Positions 1 to 6,799 of a DNA stretch of 11,931 nucleotides are shown one piece after another. Source of the stretch: Ruminococcus sp. (GTDB lineage: Bacteria; Bacillota_A; Clostridia; Oscillospirales; Ruminococcaceae); contig JAFOMV010000128.1 in the NCBI GenBank assembly GCA_017418765.1, forward strand, positions 1-11,931, written 5' to 3'. The notes below the pieces were generated by a model. That model had not been told where the DNA came from. It was given only the letters and a program-made list of their open reading frames with translations, and searched no databases. Numbering within the stretch: position 1 is the stretch's first letter; the number at the start of each line of letters is the position of its first letter. The translations under genes were made by a program, and so were the position numbers.

Positions 1-5
1 CAAAG

Positions 6-14
6 TGTTATAAT
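6..14 (+). promoter_or_regulatory. Extended -10 promoter element for proS
   Basis: A perfect TATAAT hexamer lies at 9-14 and is preceded by TG at 6-7, giving the extended -10 form TGnTATAAT of a sigma-A-type promoter. Any -35 box would lie outside the window. Transcription would be expected to start near 20-23, giving a leader of about 30 nt before the proS ATG at 52. A GAGG ribosome binding site at 41-44 sits 7 nt from that ATG. A leader this short leaves no room for a T-box or other riboswitch. An additional promoter further upstream cannot be excluded. Confidence 0.75.
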
Positions 15-51
15 GTATGTATCTGTATTTTTATAGAAAAGAGGTCTATAT

Positions 52-1494
52 ATGGCAAAAGATAAAAAGCTGGTCACTGAGATAACCTCCATGGACGAGG
101 ACTTCGCTCAGTGGTATACTGATATCTGCAAAAAGGCAGAGCTTATCGAGTACACAAGCGTCAAGGGTTGTATGGTCATCCGTCCTTACGGCTATGCTAT
201 CTGGGAGAATATCCAGAGAATACTTGATACAACTTTCAAGGAAACAGGCCACGAAAACGTTTGTATGCCTATGTTCATCCCTGAGAGCCTTCTCCAGAAA
301 GAAAAGGACCACGTTGAAGGCTTTGCTCCCGAAGTTGCATGGGTAACTCACGGCGGAAGCGAAAAGCTCGAAGATCGTCTTTGCGTACGTCCTACTTCCG
401 AAACTCTGTTCTGCGAACACTACGCCAATATAATCCATTCATACCGTGATCTCCCCAAGCTCTACAACCAGTGGGTAAGCGTTGTAAGATGGGAAAAGAC
501 CACTCGTCCTTTCCTCCGTTCAAGAGAATTTCTCTGGCAGGAAGGCCACACTATCCACGCTACTGCTGAGGAAGCTGTTGAGGAAACAGAGCGTATGCTC
601 AATGTATACGCTGACTTCTGTGAGAAGTCCCTTGCTATGCCTGTTATAAAGGGCAAGAAGACCGAAAGTGATAAATTTGCAGGAGCTGTATCCACATACG
701 CTATCGAGGCTCTCATGCACGATGGCAAGGCCCTCCAGGCAGGTACTTCACACTACTTCGGCGATGGCTTTGCAAAGGCTTTCGGCATTGAGTACACAGA
801 CAAGGAAAACAAGAGAGTAAATCCTTATCAGACAAGCTGGGGCGTTACAACACGCCTTATCGGTGCAGTTATCATGACTCACGGCGACAACAGCGGTCTT
901 GTACTTCCTCCGGCTGTTGCACCTGTACAGGTAGTTATCGTTCCTATCGCTCAGCACAAGGAAGGCGTTCTCGACAAGGCTAACGAGCTCTTTGAGAGAC
1001 TTAAAAAGGCCGGCGTAAGAGTTAAGCTTGACGATACTGACAACTCACCCGGCTGGAAGTTCGCTGAGTATGAGATGAAGGGCATTCCGCTTAGAGTGGA
1101 GATCGGTCCCCGTGATATCGAGGAGAACAAGTGCATCATCGCTTCACGCTGGAACGGTGAAAAGGCTGACTTCTCACTGGACGAGCTTGAAAGTGCCGTT
1201 GCTCAGAAGCTTCAGGAAGCACATGACGGTATGTACAACAAGGCACTGGAAAACCGCAAAAACAGAACCTATGCCTGCACAAGCATCGATGAGATCAAAA
1301 AATCTCTCGAAGAAAAGGGCGATGGTTTTGTAAAAGCAATGTGGTGCGGCGAAGAAGCCTGCGAGGACGAAGTCAAAGAAAAGACAGGTGTCGGCTCAAG
1401 ATGTATCCCCTTTGAACAGGAACATCTCAGCGATGTTTGCGTATGCTGCGGCAAGCCTGCTAAGCATATGGTATACTGGGGCAAGGCATATTAA
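52..1494 (+). CDS. proS: Prolyl-tRNA synthetase, archaeal/eukaryotic type
   Basis: This cytosolic class II aminoacyl-tRNA synthetase charges tRNA-Pro with proline using ATP. The 480-residue length and the lack of an inserted editing domain between motifs 2 and 3 place it in the short archaeal/eukaryote-like group, which many Clostridia have, rather than the longer E. coli-type enzyme. Motif 1 lies around residues 46-75. The RPTSE segment (113-117) and motif 2 (about 140-168, with VVRWE and FLWQEGHT) follow. Motif 3 is in 262-290 ([18 protein letters not shown] onward). The anticodon-binding domain starts near 291. The C-terminal zinc-binding domain keeps cysteines C432, C437, C463 and C466 in C-x4-C...C-x2-C spacing, and the chain ends in Tyr, as is typical for this group. 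The start is supported by GAGG 7 nt upstream. The gene is single, convergent with the rest of the window, and ends just before a strong terminator. Identification is secure. Confidence 0.97.
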   Translation: MAKDKKLVTEITSMDEDFAQWYTDICKKAELIEYTSVKGCMVIRPYGYAIWENIQRILDTTFKETGHENVCMPMFIPESLLQKEKDHVEGFAPEVAWVTHGGSEKLEDRLCVRPTSETLFCEHYANIIHSYRDLPKLYNQWVSVVRWEKTTRPFLRSREFLWQEGHTIHATAEEAVEETERMLNVYADFCEKSLAMPVIKGKKTESDKFAGAVSTYAIEALMHDGKALQAGTSHYFGDGFAKAFGIEYTDKENKRVNPYQTSWGVTTRLIGAVIMTHGDNSGLVLPPAVAPVQVVIVPIAQHKEGVLDKANELFERLKKAGVRVKLDDTDNSPGWKFAEYEMKGIPLRVEIGPRDIEENKCIIASRWNGEKADFSLDELESAVAQKLQEAHDGMYNKALENRKNRTYACTSIDEIKKSLEEKGDGFVKAMWCGEEACEDEVKEKTGVGSRCIPFEQEHLSDVCVCCGKPAKHMVYWGKAY

Positions 1495-1500
1495 TAAAAC

Positions 1501-1543
1501 AAAAAGACCTTTCAGCAAATTTTATGCTGAAAGGTCTTTTTTT
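1501..1543. terminator. Bidirectional rho-independent terminator between proS and the lipoprotein gene
   Basis: A perfect inverted repeat pairs 1501-1517 with 1525-1541 (17 bp including the A/T flanks; core AGACCTTTCAGCA) around a 7-nt loop (1518-1524). It is followed by T residues through 1543 on the + strand. Read on the - strand the same hairpin is followed by TTTTTGTTTT, so it should stop transcription from both sides. It begins 6 nt after the proS stop and abuts the stop codon of the lipoprotein gene (1542-1544). It therefore marks the end of both convergent units. Confidence 0.95.
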
Positions 1544-2222
1544 ATTCAACAGTTATTTTTCCGCCCTGCATATGTGTAAAGGCATACTTCTGGAATGAAG
1601 GTATATTTTCCTCATTAGTGAAAAGGTCAGTTTTCATGTAGAAATAGCCAAGATCATACACTGCTCCTGATTCTGCATTTTCGGGCACTTTGAAATAGAA
1701 TGTGGCAATATCGCCATCCATGCCTTTATTTCCCGAAAACATACTGGTAAAGAATATACATCCCTTTTTATTATCAGCAAGTACAGACGGAAGCCCATCC
1801 TGCCACTCCATGCATACAGCGCCTGATGCGGCTTCAAGTGCATCGCCTTTCTTGAACTTTACCTCACGCTCAGCAGGGTTTGACATCTCAGGTTTCAGCA
1901 CTTCGGGATATATGATATGTATACCGCACATATTCCACTGAAGATCGGCATTTTTGACTGACATAGTCACCTCTGCTATACCGCCTGGCTTTGCGGTGGT
2001 ATTGCTGAGACTTACCTGAGCACCATCTCCTGCCAGATCGGGCACATCCTTGAAAGCCTCGTTCATCTGATCCGGATTTATTACTGAATCTGTAACAGCC
2101 GCAGAGGAGACACTGCTGCCTCCTGATACGGAACTGCTGTTTCCAACGTTATTATCAGAGCATCCTGCTGCTGACAGAACTGCCATTATCAACGCTGCCG
2201 CTGCTGCTGCTTTACGCTTCAT
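1542..2222 (-). CDS. Surface lipoprotein with a cohesin-like beta-sandwich domain
   Basis: This 226-residue precursor has a short basic N-terminus, an alanine-rich hydrophobic stretch and the lipobox LSAAGC. Cys21 would be lipidated, anchoring the mature protein outside the membrane. A Ser/Val/Gly-rich tether (about 22-45) follows. The rest (about 66-226) resembles cohesin-type folds: an opening strand with NTTAKPGGIAEVTMSVKN, a central strand around CGIHIIYP, a late strand with DIATFYFKVPENAESGAVYDL, and a closing GGKITVE. In cellulosomal bacteria cohesins bind dockerins, but dockerin binding here is inference from fold only. The ATG at 2222 is chosen over an upstream in-frame ATG at 2312 because the signal peptide begins there and AAGGAG lies about 10 nt upstream. 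The upstream stretch also lies inside the clpE-like gene. The first 11 nt overlap the end of that gene, suggesting translational coupling. This is the last gene of the unit, ending at the bidirectional terminator. Confidence 0.8.
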   Translation of the reverse strand: MKRKAAAAAALIMAVLSAAGCSDNNVGNSSSVSGGSSVSSAAVTDSVINPDQMNEAFKDVPDLAGDGAQVSLSNTTAKPGGIAEVTMSVKNADLQWNMCGIHIIYPEVLKPEMSNPAEREVKFKKGDALEAASGAVCMEWQDGLPSVLADNKKGCIFFTSMFSGNKGMDGDIATFYFKVPENAESGAVYDLGYFYMKTDLFTNEENIPSFQKYAFTHMQGGKITVE

Positions 2223-4590
2223 AGGTCTTATTCTCCTTTTTTTTGCCTTCCACAACGAGTTCATCTCCATTTGCGGAAACTGCAATGATCTCTGTTTCTG
2301 AGGCATTTTCAATGATTATCTCTGCTACTTTATCTTCTACCTCCTGACGTATCACACGGCGGATATCTCGTGCACCGTATGGCTTGCCGAAAGACTTTTC
2401 AGCTATTAGCTTCAATGCCTCGGGAGTATAGGTTATTTCTATATTCTTCTCAGCAAGAGGTTCTTTCATCTCATCCAGCATAAGAGCTGCGATATCTGCG
2501 AAATTCTCCTTTGTAAGCTGTCTGAATACGACTATCTCATCGATACGGCTGATAAATTCGGGACGGAGGAAATCTCTCAGTCCTTTCATTGCCTTATCCT
2601 TTGATATCTCGTCAATTGTACGATTGAAGCCTACACCTACGCTCTTGTCAGTTGATCCTGCGTTTGAAGTCATACAGATTATGGTATTCTCAAAGTTGAC
2701 TGTTCTGCCGTGAGCATCATCTACCTTGCCCTCGTCCAGTATCTGCATGAGGATATTCATAACATCGGGGTGAGCCTTTTCTATCTCGTCAAAGAGGATG
2801 ACTGAGTAAGGTCTGCGGCGCACCTTTTCTGTGAGCTGACCAGCCTCATCGTATCCTACGTATCCGGGAGGCGAACCTATCATTCTTGCAACTGAGTGCT
2901 TTTCCATATACTCTGTCATATCAAGACGGATAAGCGGCTCGGGAGAATCGAACATCTCCTCAGCAAGAGCCTTTACCAGTTCTGTTTTACCAACACCGGT
3001 AGGGCCTACGAATATGAATGACGCAGGACGTCTGCGCTTGTTGAGCTGAACTCTTGTACGCTTGATAGCCTTTGTCAGAACCTCTACAGCTTCATCCTGA
3101 CCCAGTACTCTGCTCTTGAGAGCACCCTCAAGCTTAGCTATCTTCATGAACTCGTTTTCTGCTATCTTGCTTGCAGGTATACCGGTCCAGAGCTCTACTA
3201 CCTTAGCGATATCGCCCTCTGTTACCTGTACATTTTCAGCCTTATCCTTCAGGGAAGCTTCTGTTTCACGAGCGTGAATGAGCTTGCCCTTTACCTCTGC
3301 AAGCGCCTTATAGTCTATTTCATCCTGTTCGGATATGGTCTTTTCCATTCCTTCAAGGACAGTTATCTCCTTCTTTATCTTCTCATATTCTGCTATTTCG
3401 GGAGAGCGTATGCAGGTATAAGCGCAGGCTTCATCCATAAGGTCGATAGCCTTATCGGGGAGGAAGCGGTCTGTGATGTATCTCTCTGAGAGAACAGCGC
3501 ATACTCTTACCAGATAGTCTGAGATGTGGAGATGATGGTATGCTTCGTAGTATTTCTTGATACCGAGAAGTACGCTTACAGTATCCTCGATATTTGGTTC
3601 GTTTACTGTAACGGGCTGGAAACGTCTTTCAAGAGCCGAATCCTTTTCGATGTACTTGCGGTATTCTCCGAAAGTAGTAGCACCTATTACCTGTACCTCA
3701 CCTCTTGAAAGGGCAGGCTTCAGGATATTTGCGGCATTCATTGAGCCTTCGGAATCTCCTGCGCCCACAAGGTTATGCACCTCATCGATAAAGAGGATTA
3801 TGTTTCCCTCACGCTTTACCTCGTCTACAAGTCCCTTTACTCGGCTCTCAAACTGTCCTCGGAACTGAGTTCCTGCAACAAGAGCGGTAAGGTCAAGGAG
3901 ATAGAGCTTCTTATCCGCAAGATTGAATGGTACATCGCCTGAGTGTATTCTCTGAGCGATACCCTCTGCGATGGCTGTTTTACCAACACCGGGTTCACCG
4001 ATAAGGCAAGGGTTGTTCTTTGTTCTTCTTGAAAGTATCTGTATAACACGGGCGATCTCCTTATCACGTCCGATTATATTGTCAAGCTGACCGTCAGCTG
4101 CCTTCTGTGAAAGGTTAGTACAATAGCTTCCCAGGAATTTAAGTTCTTTTTTCTTATCTTTGCGGGTGCCGAACGGGCTTTTCTTATCGCTTTTCCCATT
4201 TTCAGATGAACTCTTGCTGCCGCTTTCGCCTTTAAGTCCTCCCAATGCGCTGCCGATAGCACCGAGGAAACCTCTGTGTTCGCCGTTATCTTCGCTGCTG
4301 TCATTTACATCATTGTTGTCGCCGCCGAACATATTTGTAATAAAATCAGGCATAAGTCCTGAGCCGCCCATCTCAAATGAGTCGCCGTCAAGCATCCCCA
4401 TCATCTGATCTGAAAGCTGATCGAGCTCCTCATCAGTTACGCCGAGCTTATCCATATACTCAGCTACCTGCGGGATGTTTCTTTTTCTTGCACATGTAAG
4501 GCAAAGGCCTTCATTTCTTTTGTCATCGCCCTGTACCGAAGTGATGAATACAACGGCAGGACGCTTGCCGCAACTGCTGCACATTATCAT
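2212..4590 (-). CDS. clpE: ClpE-type AAA+ unfoldase of the Clp protease (N-terminal zinc finger, two ATPase domains)
   Basis: This 792-residue cytosolic HSP100 ATPase is predicted to unfold proteins and feed them to ClpP. It has no double Clp_N repeat. It starts instead with a four-cysteine zinc finger (C4, C7, C30, C33), the hallmark of ClpE. A long Gly/Ser/Asp/Lys-rich linker (about 70-150) precedes the first ATPase domain: Walker A GEPGVGKT 198-205, Walker B ILFIDE 265-270, arginine-finger ERRF 321-324. A short helical middle region (about 398-452) follows. The second ATPase domain has Walker A GPTGVGKT 529-536, Walker B VILFDE 597-602 and sensor-2 GARDIRR 739-745. VGF at 653-655 matches the ClpP-docking loop of ClpC/ClpE. 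The first ATG is favoured over one two codons in because AGGAGGG lies 11 nt upstream. It is longer than B. subtilis ClpE (about 700 residues), partly because of the linker. No CtsR-type repeat is seen upstream. The symbol rests on architecture; clpC would be the alternative label. Confidence 0.93.
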   Translation of the reverse strand: MIMCSSCGKRPAVVFITSVQGDDKRNEGLCLTCARKRNIPQVAEYMDKLGVTDEELDQLSDQMMGMLDGDSFEMGGSGLMPDFITNMFGGDNNDVNDSSEDNGEHRGFLGAIGSALGGLKGESGSKSSSENGKSDKKSPFGTRKDKKKELKFLGSYCTNLSQKAADGQLDNIIGRDKEIARVIQILSRRTKNNPCLIGEPGVGKTAIAEGIAQRIHSGDVPFNLADKKLYLLDLTALVAGTQFRGQFESRVKGLVDEVKREGNIILFIDEVHNLVGAGDSEGSMNAANILKPALSRGEVQVIGATTFGEYRKYIEKDSALERRFQPVTVNEPNIEDTVSVLLGIKKYYEAYHHLHISDYLVRVCAVLSERYITDRFLPDKAIDLMDEACAYTCIRSPEIAEYEKIKKEITVLEGMEKTISEQDEIDYKALAEVKGKLIHARETEASLKDKAENVQVTEGDIAKVVELWTGIPASKIAENEFMKIAKLEGALKSRVLGQDEAVEVLTKAIKRTRVQLNKRRRPASFIFVGPTGVGKTELVKALAEEMFDSPEPLIRLDMTEYMEKHSVARMIGSPPGYVGYDEAGQLTEKVRRRPYSVILFDEIEKAHPDVMNILMQILDEGKVDDAHGRTVNFENTIICMTSNAGSTDKSVGVGFNRTIDEISKDKAMKGLRDFLRPEFISRIDEIVVFRQLTKENFADIAALMLDEMKEPLAEKNIEITYTPEALKLIAEKSFGKPYGARDIRRVIRQEVEDKVAEIIIENASETEIIAVSANGDELVVEGKKKENKTYEA

Positions 4591-4627
4591 ATTTATCGTT
4601 TCCCTCCTGTTTGCCGGAAATATGCTT

Positions 4628-4645
4628 CAGGCGCCATTTCGCCTG
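4628..4645. repeat. Short GC-rich inverted repeat in the cvpA-clpE gap
   Basis: CAGGCG (4628-4633) pairs perfectly with CGCCTG (4640-4645) around a 6-nt loop. It lies in the 71-nt gap between the cvpA-like stop and the clpE-like start. In the operon (minus-strand) orientation no U-tract follows, so it is not a normal terminator. It could be a processing or stability hairpin that separates clpE expression from the genes upstream. On the + strand a T-rich run follows a few bases later, but no + strand gene precedes it. It does not resemble a CtsR or CIRCE operator. Function is unknown. Confidence 0.45.
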
Positions 4646-4661
4646 CTAAGTATTTTTTCTG

Positions 4662-5561
4662 TTATTTGAGTCCGCATACAAAATCGTATACATACTTGAA
4701 TACATAAGAATTTTCTATTGCTGGATGGCTTGTCATAAGAGACCTGTCACTGCCGTAAACCACTGATATACGCACTGCTATGGCAATGCCGAGCACTATT
4801 GCAGCTCCCTTTGCTATGCCCATTGCAGCACAGAGAAAATGTCTCATAAAACCCGGTTCCATAGTATCGTTTCTGCCGATAGCTCCTGCTATGAACACAG
4901 AAAGCAGCATTATCACGCCCATGATCACTATCATGACAATGAACTTCAATGAGCTGATATACGGCTCGTCAACAAGATTTGTGCATATGTATTCAGAAGC
5001 TGCCTTCTGATCCTCATCATCCATAAGCTGAGGTATCATGTCTCTGAATACAGACGGCTCATTATAAACCTTATCAGCAGCGCACTCTGCTGCGTATTTG
5101 CTGAGATCCTTTGAAACTATATCTCTTATGATATTGCTGTATGCGTTGTGGAGCACATTATAAAAAGCGCCCTCCTCAGCCACTTTTTTGCCGTTGATAT
5201 TATTGACGAATTTATATATATCCGAATCATGATCGTCTGATTTCATCAGAACGCTTCTGAGCTTCTCCTTGTTGACTGACAGACCGTATTCGGAATTTTC
5301 CAGTTCCTCTGCAAGCTTATCTACCAGTGTATCTCCGTCTATAGCTCTGTTGATATTCTTGACATTAGTATCTCTTACGGCTGTTCTGTAAATAGACGAT
5401 GCTATCGAACCTCCTGCTGATATGGCTATAACTGCCGCAAGGACAAACCCTACAGCTGATACTATAGCTTTTACAAGCCCTCTTTTGATCGTGATTATTA
5501 CGAATAGCAGTATTGCTGCGGCTGCTATACCGTCAAATACCCACCATAAACTTTCGTTCAT
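4662..5561 (-). CDS. CvpA-family integral membrane protein with a large extracytoplasmic insert
   Basis: This 299-residue protein has four predicted membrane segments at about 8-24, 31-53, 205-228 and 241-266. The N-terminus has the CvpA (colicin V production) family pattern: an early Asp-Gly (D10-G11), a hydrophobic helix, then KRGLVKAIVSAVGFVLAAVIA. The third and fourth segments, with an AAMGIAKGAAIVLG stretch, match the second half of that family. CvpA proteins are linked to envelope functions but their biochemistry is not settled. A hydrophilic, charged region of about 150 residues (54-204) separates helices 2 and 3, making the protein well longer than the roughly 160-180 residues common in the family. 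By the usual helix count it would lie outside the membrane. The ATG at 5561 is the first possible in-frame start, because TAG lies five codons upstream. There is no good SD at normal distance, so translation probably depends on the preceding small ORF or on a hairpin (see those entries). Confidence 0.82.
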   Translation of the reverse strand: MNESLWWVFDGIAAAAILLFVIITIKRGLVKAIVSAVGFVLAAVIAISAGGSIASSIYRTAVRDTNVKNINRAIDGDTLVDKLAEELENSEYGLSVNKEKLRSVLMKSDDHDSDIYKFVNNINGKKVAEEGAFYNVLHNAYSNIIRDIVSKDLSKYAAECAADKVYNEPSVFRDMIPQLMDDEDQKAASEYICTNLVDEPYISSLKFIVMIVIMGVIMLLSVFIAGAIGRNDTMEPGFMRHFLCAAMGIAKGAAIVLGIAIAVRISVVYGSDRSLMTSHPAIENSYVFKYVYDFVCGLK

Positions 5562-5562
5562 A

Positions 5563-5643
5563 TTATTCTCTGCCTATGAGGCAGATACCTCCCTCCATAT
5601 GTGGTATCTTTATATCGCCGCTGATAATGTTATCAGCTCTCAT
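5563..5643 (-). CDS. Candidate 26-residue small protein or coupling leader between the DUF5711-like and cvpA-like genes
   Basis: This short ORF is absent from ordinary gene calls. Its ATG (5641-5643) lies inside the last codons of the DUF5711-like gene, in the +1 frame, and has AGGA at 5650-5653, 6 nt upstream. It runs 26 sense codons and its TAA (5563-5565) ends one base before the cvpA-like ATG. The product begins MRADNIISGDIKIPH and ends with MEGGICLIGRE; it is soluble-looking, with one Cys and no membrane helix or signal. Codon choice (AGA, ATA, GGC, ATC) matches the neighbours. In-frame TAG codons just upstream show it is not a frameshifted tail of the previous gene. I do not recognise a family. 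It may be a real microprotein, or a leader whose translation delivers ribosomes to cvpA. The two inverted repeats inside it leave open that this stretch acts as RNA structure rather than as a peptide. Confidence 0.5.
   Translation of the reverse strand: MRADNIISGDIKIPHMEGGICLIGRE
5569..5585 (-). promoter_or_regulatory. Hairpin between an SD-like element and the cvpA-like start codon
   Basis: TCTGCCT and AGGCAGA form a perfect 7-bp stem with a 3-nt loop. On the minus-strand mRNA it lies directly downstream of GGAGGGAGG (5588-5596), the strongest SD-like sequence near this start, and 7 nt upstream of the ATG at 5561. The linear spacing from SD to ATG is 26 nt, too long for initiation. If the 17-nt hairpin forms, the effective spacing becomes 9 nt. 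The GGAGGGAGG is also coding sequence (Glu-Gly-Gly) of the small ORF, so its SD role is a hypothesis. Confidence 0.5.
5620..5637. repeat. 18-nt inverted repeat over the DUF5711-like stop codon
   Basis: GCTGATAA and TTATCAGC are perfect 8-bp arms around a 2-nt centre. As RNA this would more likely fold as a 7-bp stem with a 4-nt loop. It covers the stop codon of the DUF5711-like gene (5633-5635) and the first codons of the candidate small ORF. It has no U-tract, so it is not a typical terminator. It could affect translation of the small ORF, or be a protein-binding palindrome, or be chance. Confidence 0.4.
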
Positions 5644-6799
5644 AGTCTATCCTGTCTAATTTATTGTAGCCTTTAAGGAATACGTGCTTGCCGTTTTTCA
5701 CGAAACCCGTATAGGAATCGCTTACCTCTGCGATGGAACGCAGTCCGCCGTTGAAGTCGTAAGCCATCATATGCCCCTGAGTGAGTACATATGCAAGTCC
5801 GCCTTTAACTGCTGCATCCACAGCAGGTTCTTCAAGTTCTATTATCAGCGGTTCGGAACTGCCATCATTGAAAAGTGCCGCTATATATTTACGACGGTCA
5901 TCATTGTTTACTATAACGACAGATTTGCCTCCGCTGCTTGCGCCGCCTGCCATATCGCCGTCATAGGGGTAATATGAGGATATCTGTCCGCTGCCGTCCA
6001 CATATCCGCAGGCATCTTTTCCGAGTACGAATGCACCGCCGTCAAAGCCATGAACTTCAACACCCATAGTATTAAGCCCGGGGGATGTCCATATCTCGCC
6101 ATCCTGACTGAAATCGAGGCACTGAACACTTGTTACGAGTTTTCCGCCCTCTGCTTCAAGATATGTCATAACGCAGCCGCTGCTCTCCGCAGTAAAACTG
6201 ATATCACTTACAAGCTCCATACACTTTCTTTTGTATACGAGAGTTCCTTTTTTATCATAGACAAACATCTCGCAGCTGTAGTTATCAGAGGTAGTGACTA
6301 CCCCTGTATATCCCTCACTGCTTAACTTTGCAAAGAGGATATTATTATCAAATTCCTTGCTGTATATGACCGATTCGCTGTCCTCTACAGAGAGCTCATT
6401 TCCGCTGCTCTCGTAGATAAGGGCCTTTCCGCCTGCCGCACAGAGTATAGAATTTGTATAGTTATGCTGACGTTTGCGTATAAGGTTTCCTTCGGTATCA
6501 TAGTATAATGTATAAGTATCGCTGAGCAAGACGATATTTTTTCCCGCAGCACGCACCTGATAATCAGTACCGCTGCTTACCTCTATAGGGAAGTTACCGT
6601 CTGCGAGCTGACCTGAATTAACGATAGTCCTGTACTGCTCGCCTATGCCTCTGAGCTTGTTGTACCACATATCCTTAGTGAGATACAAACCTGCCCCGAT
6701 AGCGGCAAGCAGAAGAAATATAAGAAATTTCAGCAGCTTCTTTTTCCTTTTTCTGCGATTTTTTATGTCTACGATATCTTCTGTATCGTATTTAGGCAT
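5633..6799 (-). CDS. DUF5711-like protein: single-pass membrane anchor with a repetitive beta-rich extracellular domain
   Basis: This 388-residue protein has a short acidic then strongly basic cytosolic start (RRKRKKK near 15-21), one membrane helix (about 22-41) and a long outside domain, the topology of a signal-anchored protein. The outside part contains repeated segments of the form 'value, hydrophobic strand, turn, YDxxG' (for example LYYDTEGNLIRKR, VYDKKGTLVYKR, AYDFNGGLRSIAE). These suggest WD40/PQQ-like beta-propeller blades. Overall layout and length recall the DUF5711 family of Clostridia, an assignment from memory. No enzymatic motif is seen and function is unknown. The ATG at 6799 is preferred to an in-frame TTG one codon earlier because AGGAGG lies 7 nt from the ATG. 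The ATG shares one base with the truA stop codon (TGATG), so translation is probably coupled to truA. Confidence 0.75.
   Translation of the reverse strand: MPKYDTEDIVDIKNRRKRKKKLLKFLIFLLLAAIGAGLYLTKDMWYNKLRGIGEQYRTIVNSGQLADGNFPIEVSSGTDYQVRAAGKNIVLLSDTYTLYYDTEGNLIRKRQHNYTNSILCAAGGKALIYESSGNELSVEDSESVIYSKEFDNNILFAKLSSEGYTGVVTTSDNYSCEMFVYDKKGTLVYKRKCMELVSDISFTAESSGCVMTYLEAEGGKLVTSVQCLDFSQDGEIWTSPGLNTMGVEVHGFDGGAFVLGKDACGYVDGSGQISSYYPYDGDMAGGASSGGKSVVIVNNDDRRKYIAALFNDGSSEPLIIELEEPAVDAAVKGGLAYVLTQGHMMAYDFNGGLRSIAEVSDSYTGFVKNGKHVFLKGYNKLDRIDYES

Noticed and set aside
46..438. A 130-codon - strand frame opposite proS
   Set aside because: It mirrors the conserved motif region of proS, and the frame is simply open by codon bias.
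2223..2312. N-terminal extension of the lipoprotein
   Set aside because: The signal peptide and SD support the ATG at 2222, and the extension falls inside the clpE-like gene.
3557..3868. A 103-codon + strand frame opposite the clpE-like gene
   Set aside because: It is antisense to the first ATPase domain of a conserved gene with no sign of an independent gene.
4593..4637. A 14-codon ORF ending 2 nt before the clpE-like start
   Set aside because: It has no convincing ribosome binding site, and clpE already has a correctly spaced AGGAGGG, so no leader ORF is needed.
4591..4661. CtsR or CIRCE heat-shock operator upstream of the clpE-like gene
   Set aside because: No GGTCAAA-type heptad repeat or TTAGCACTC-N9-GAGTGCTAA element is present; the inverted repeat found is unrelated.
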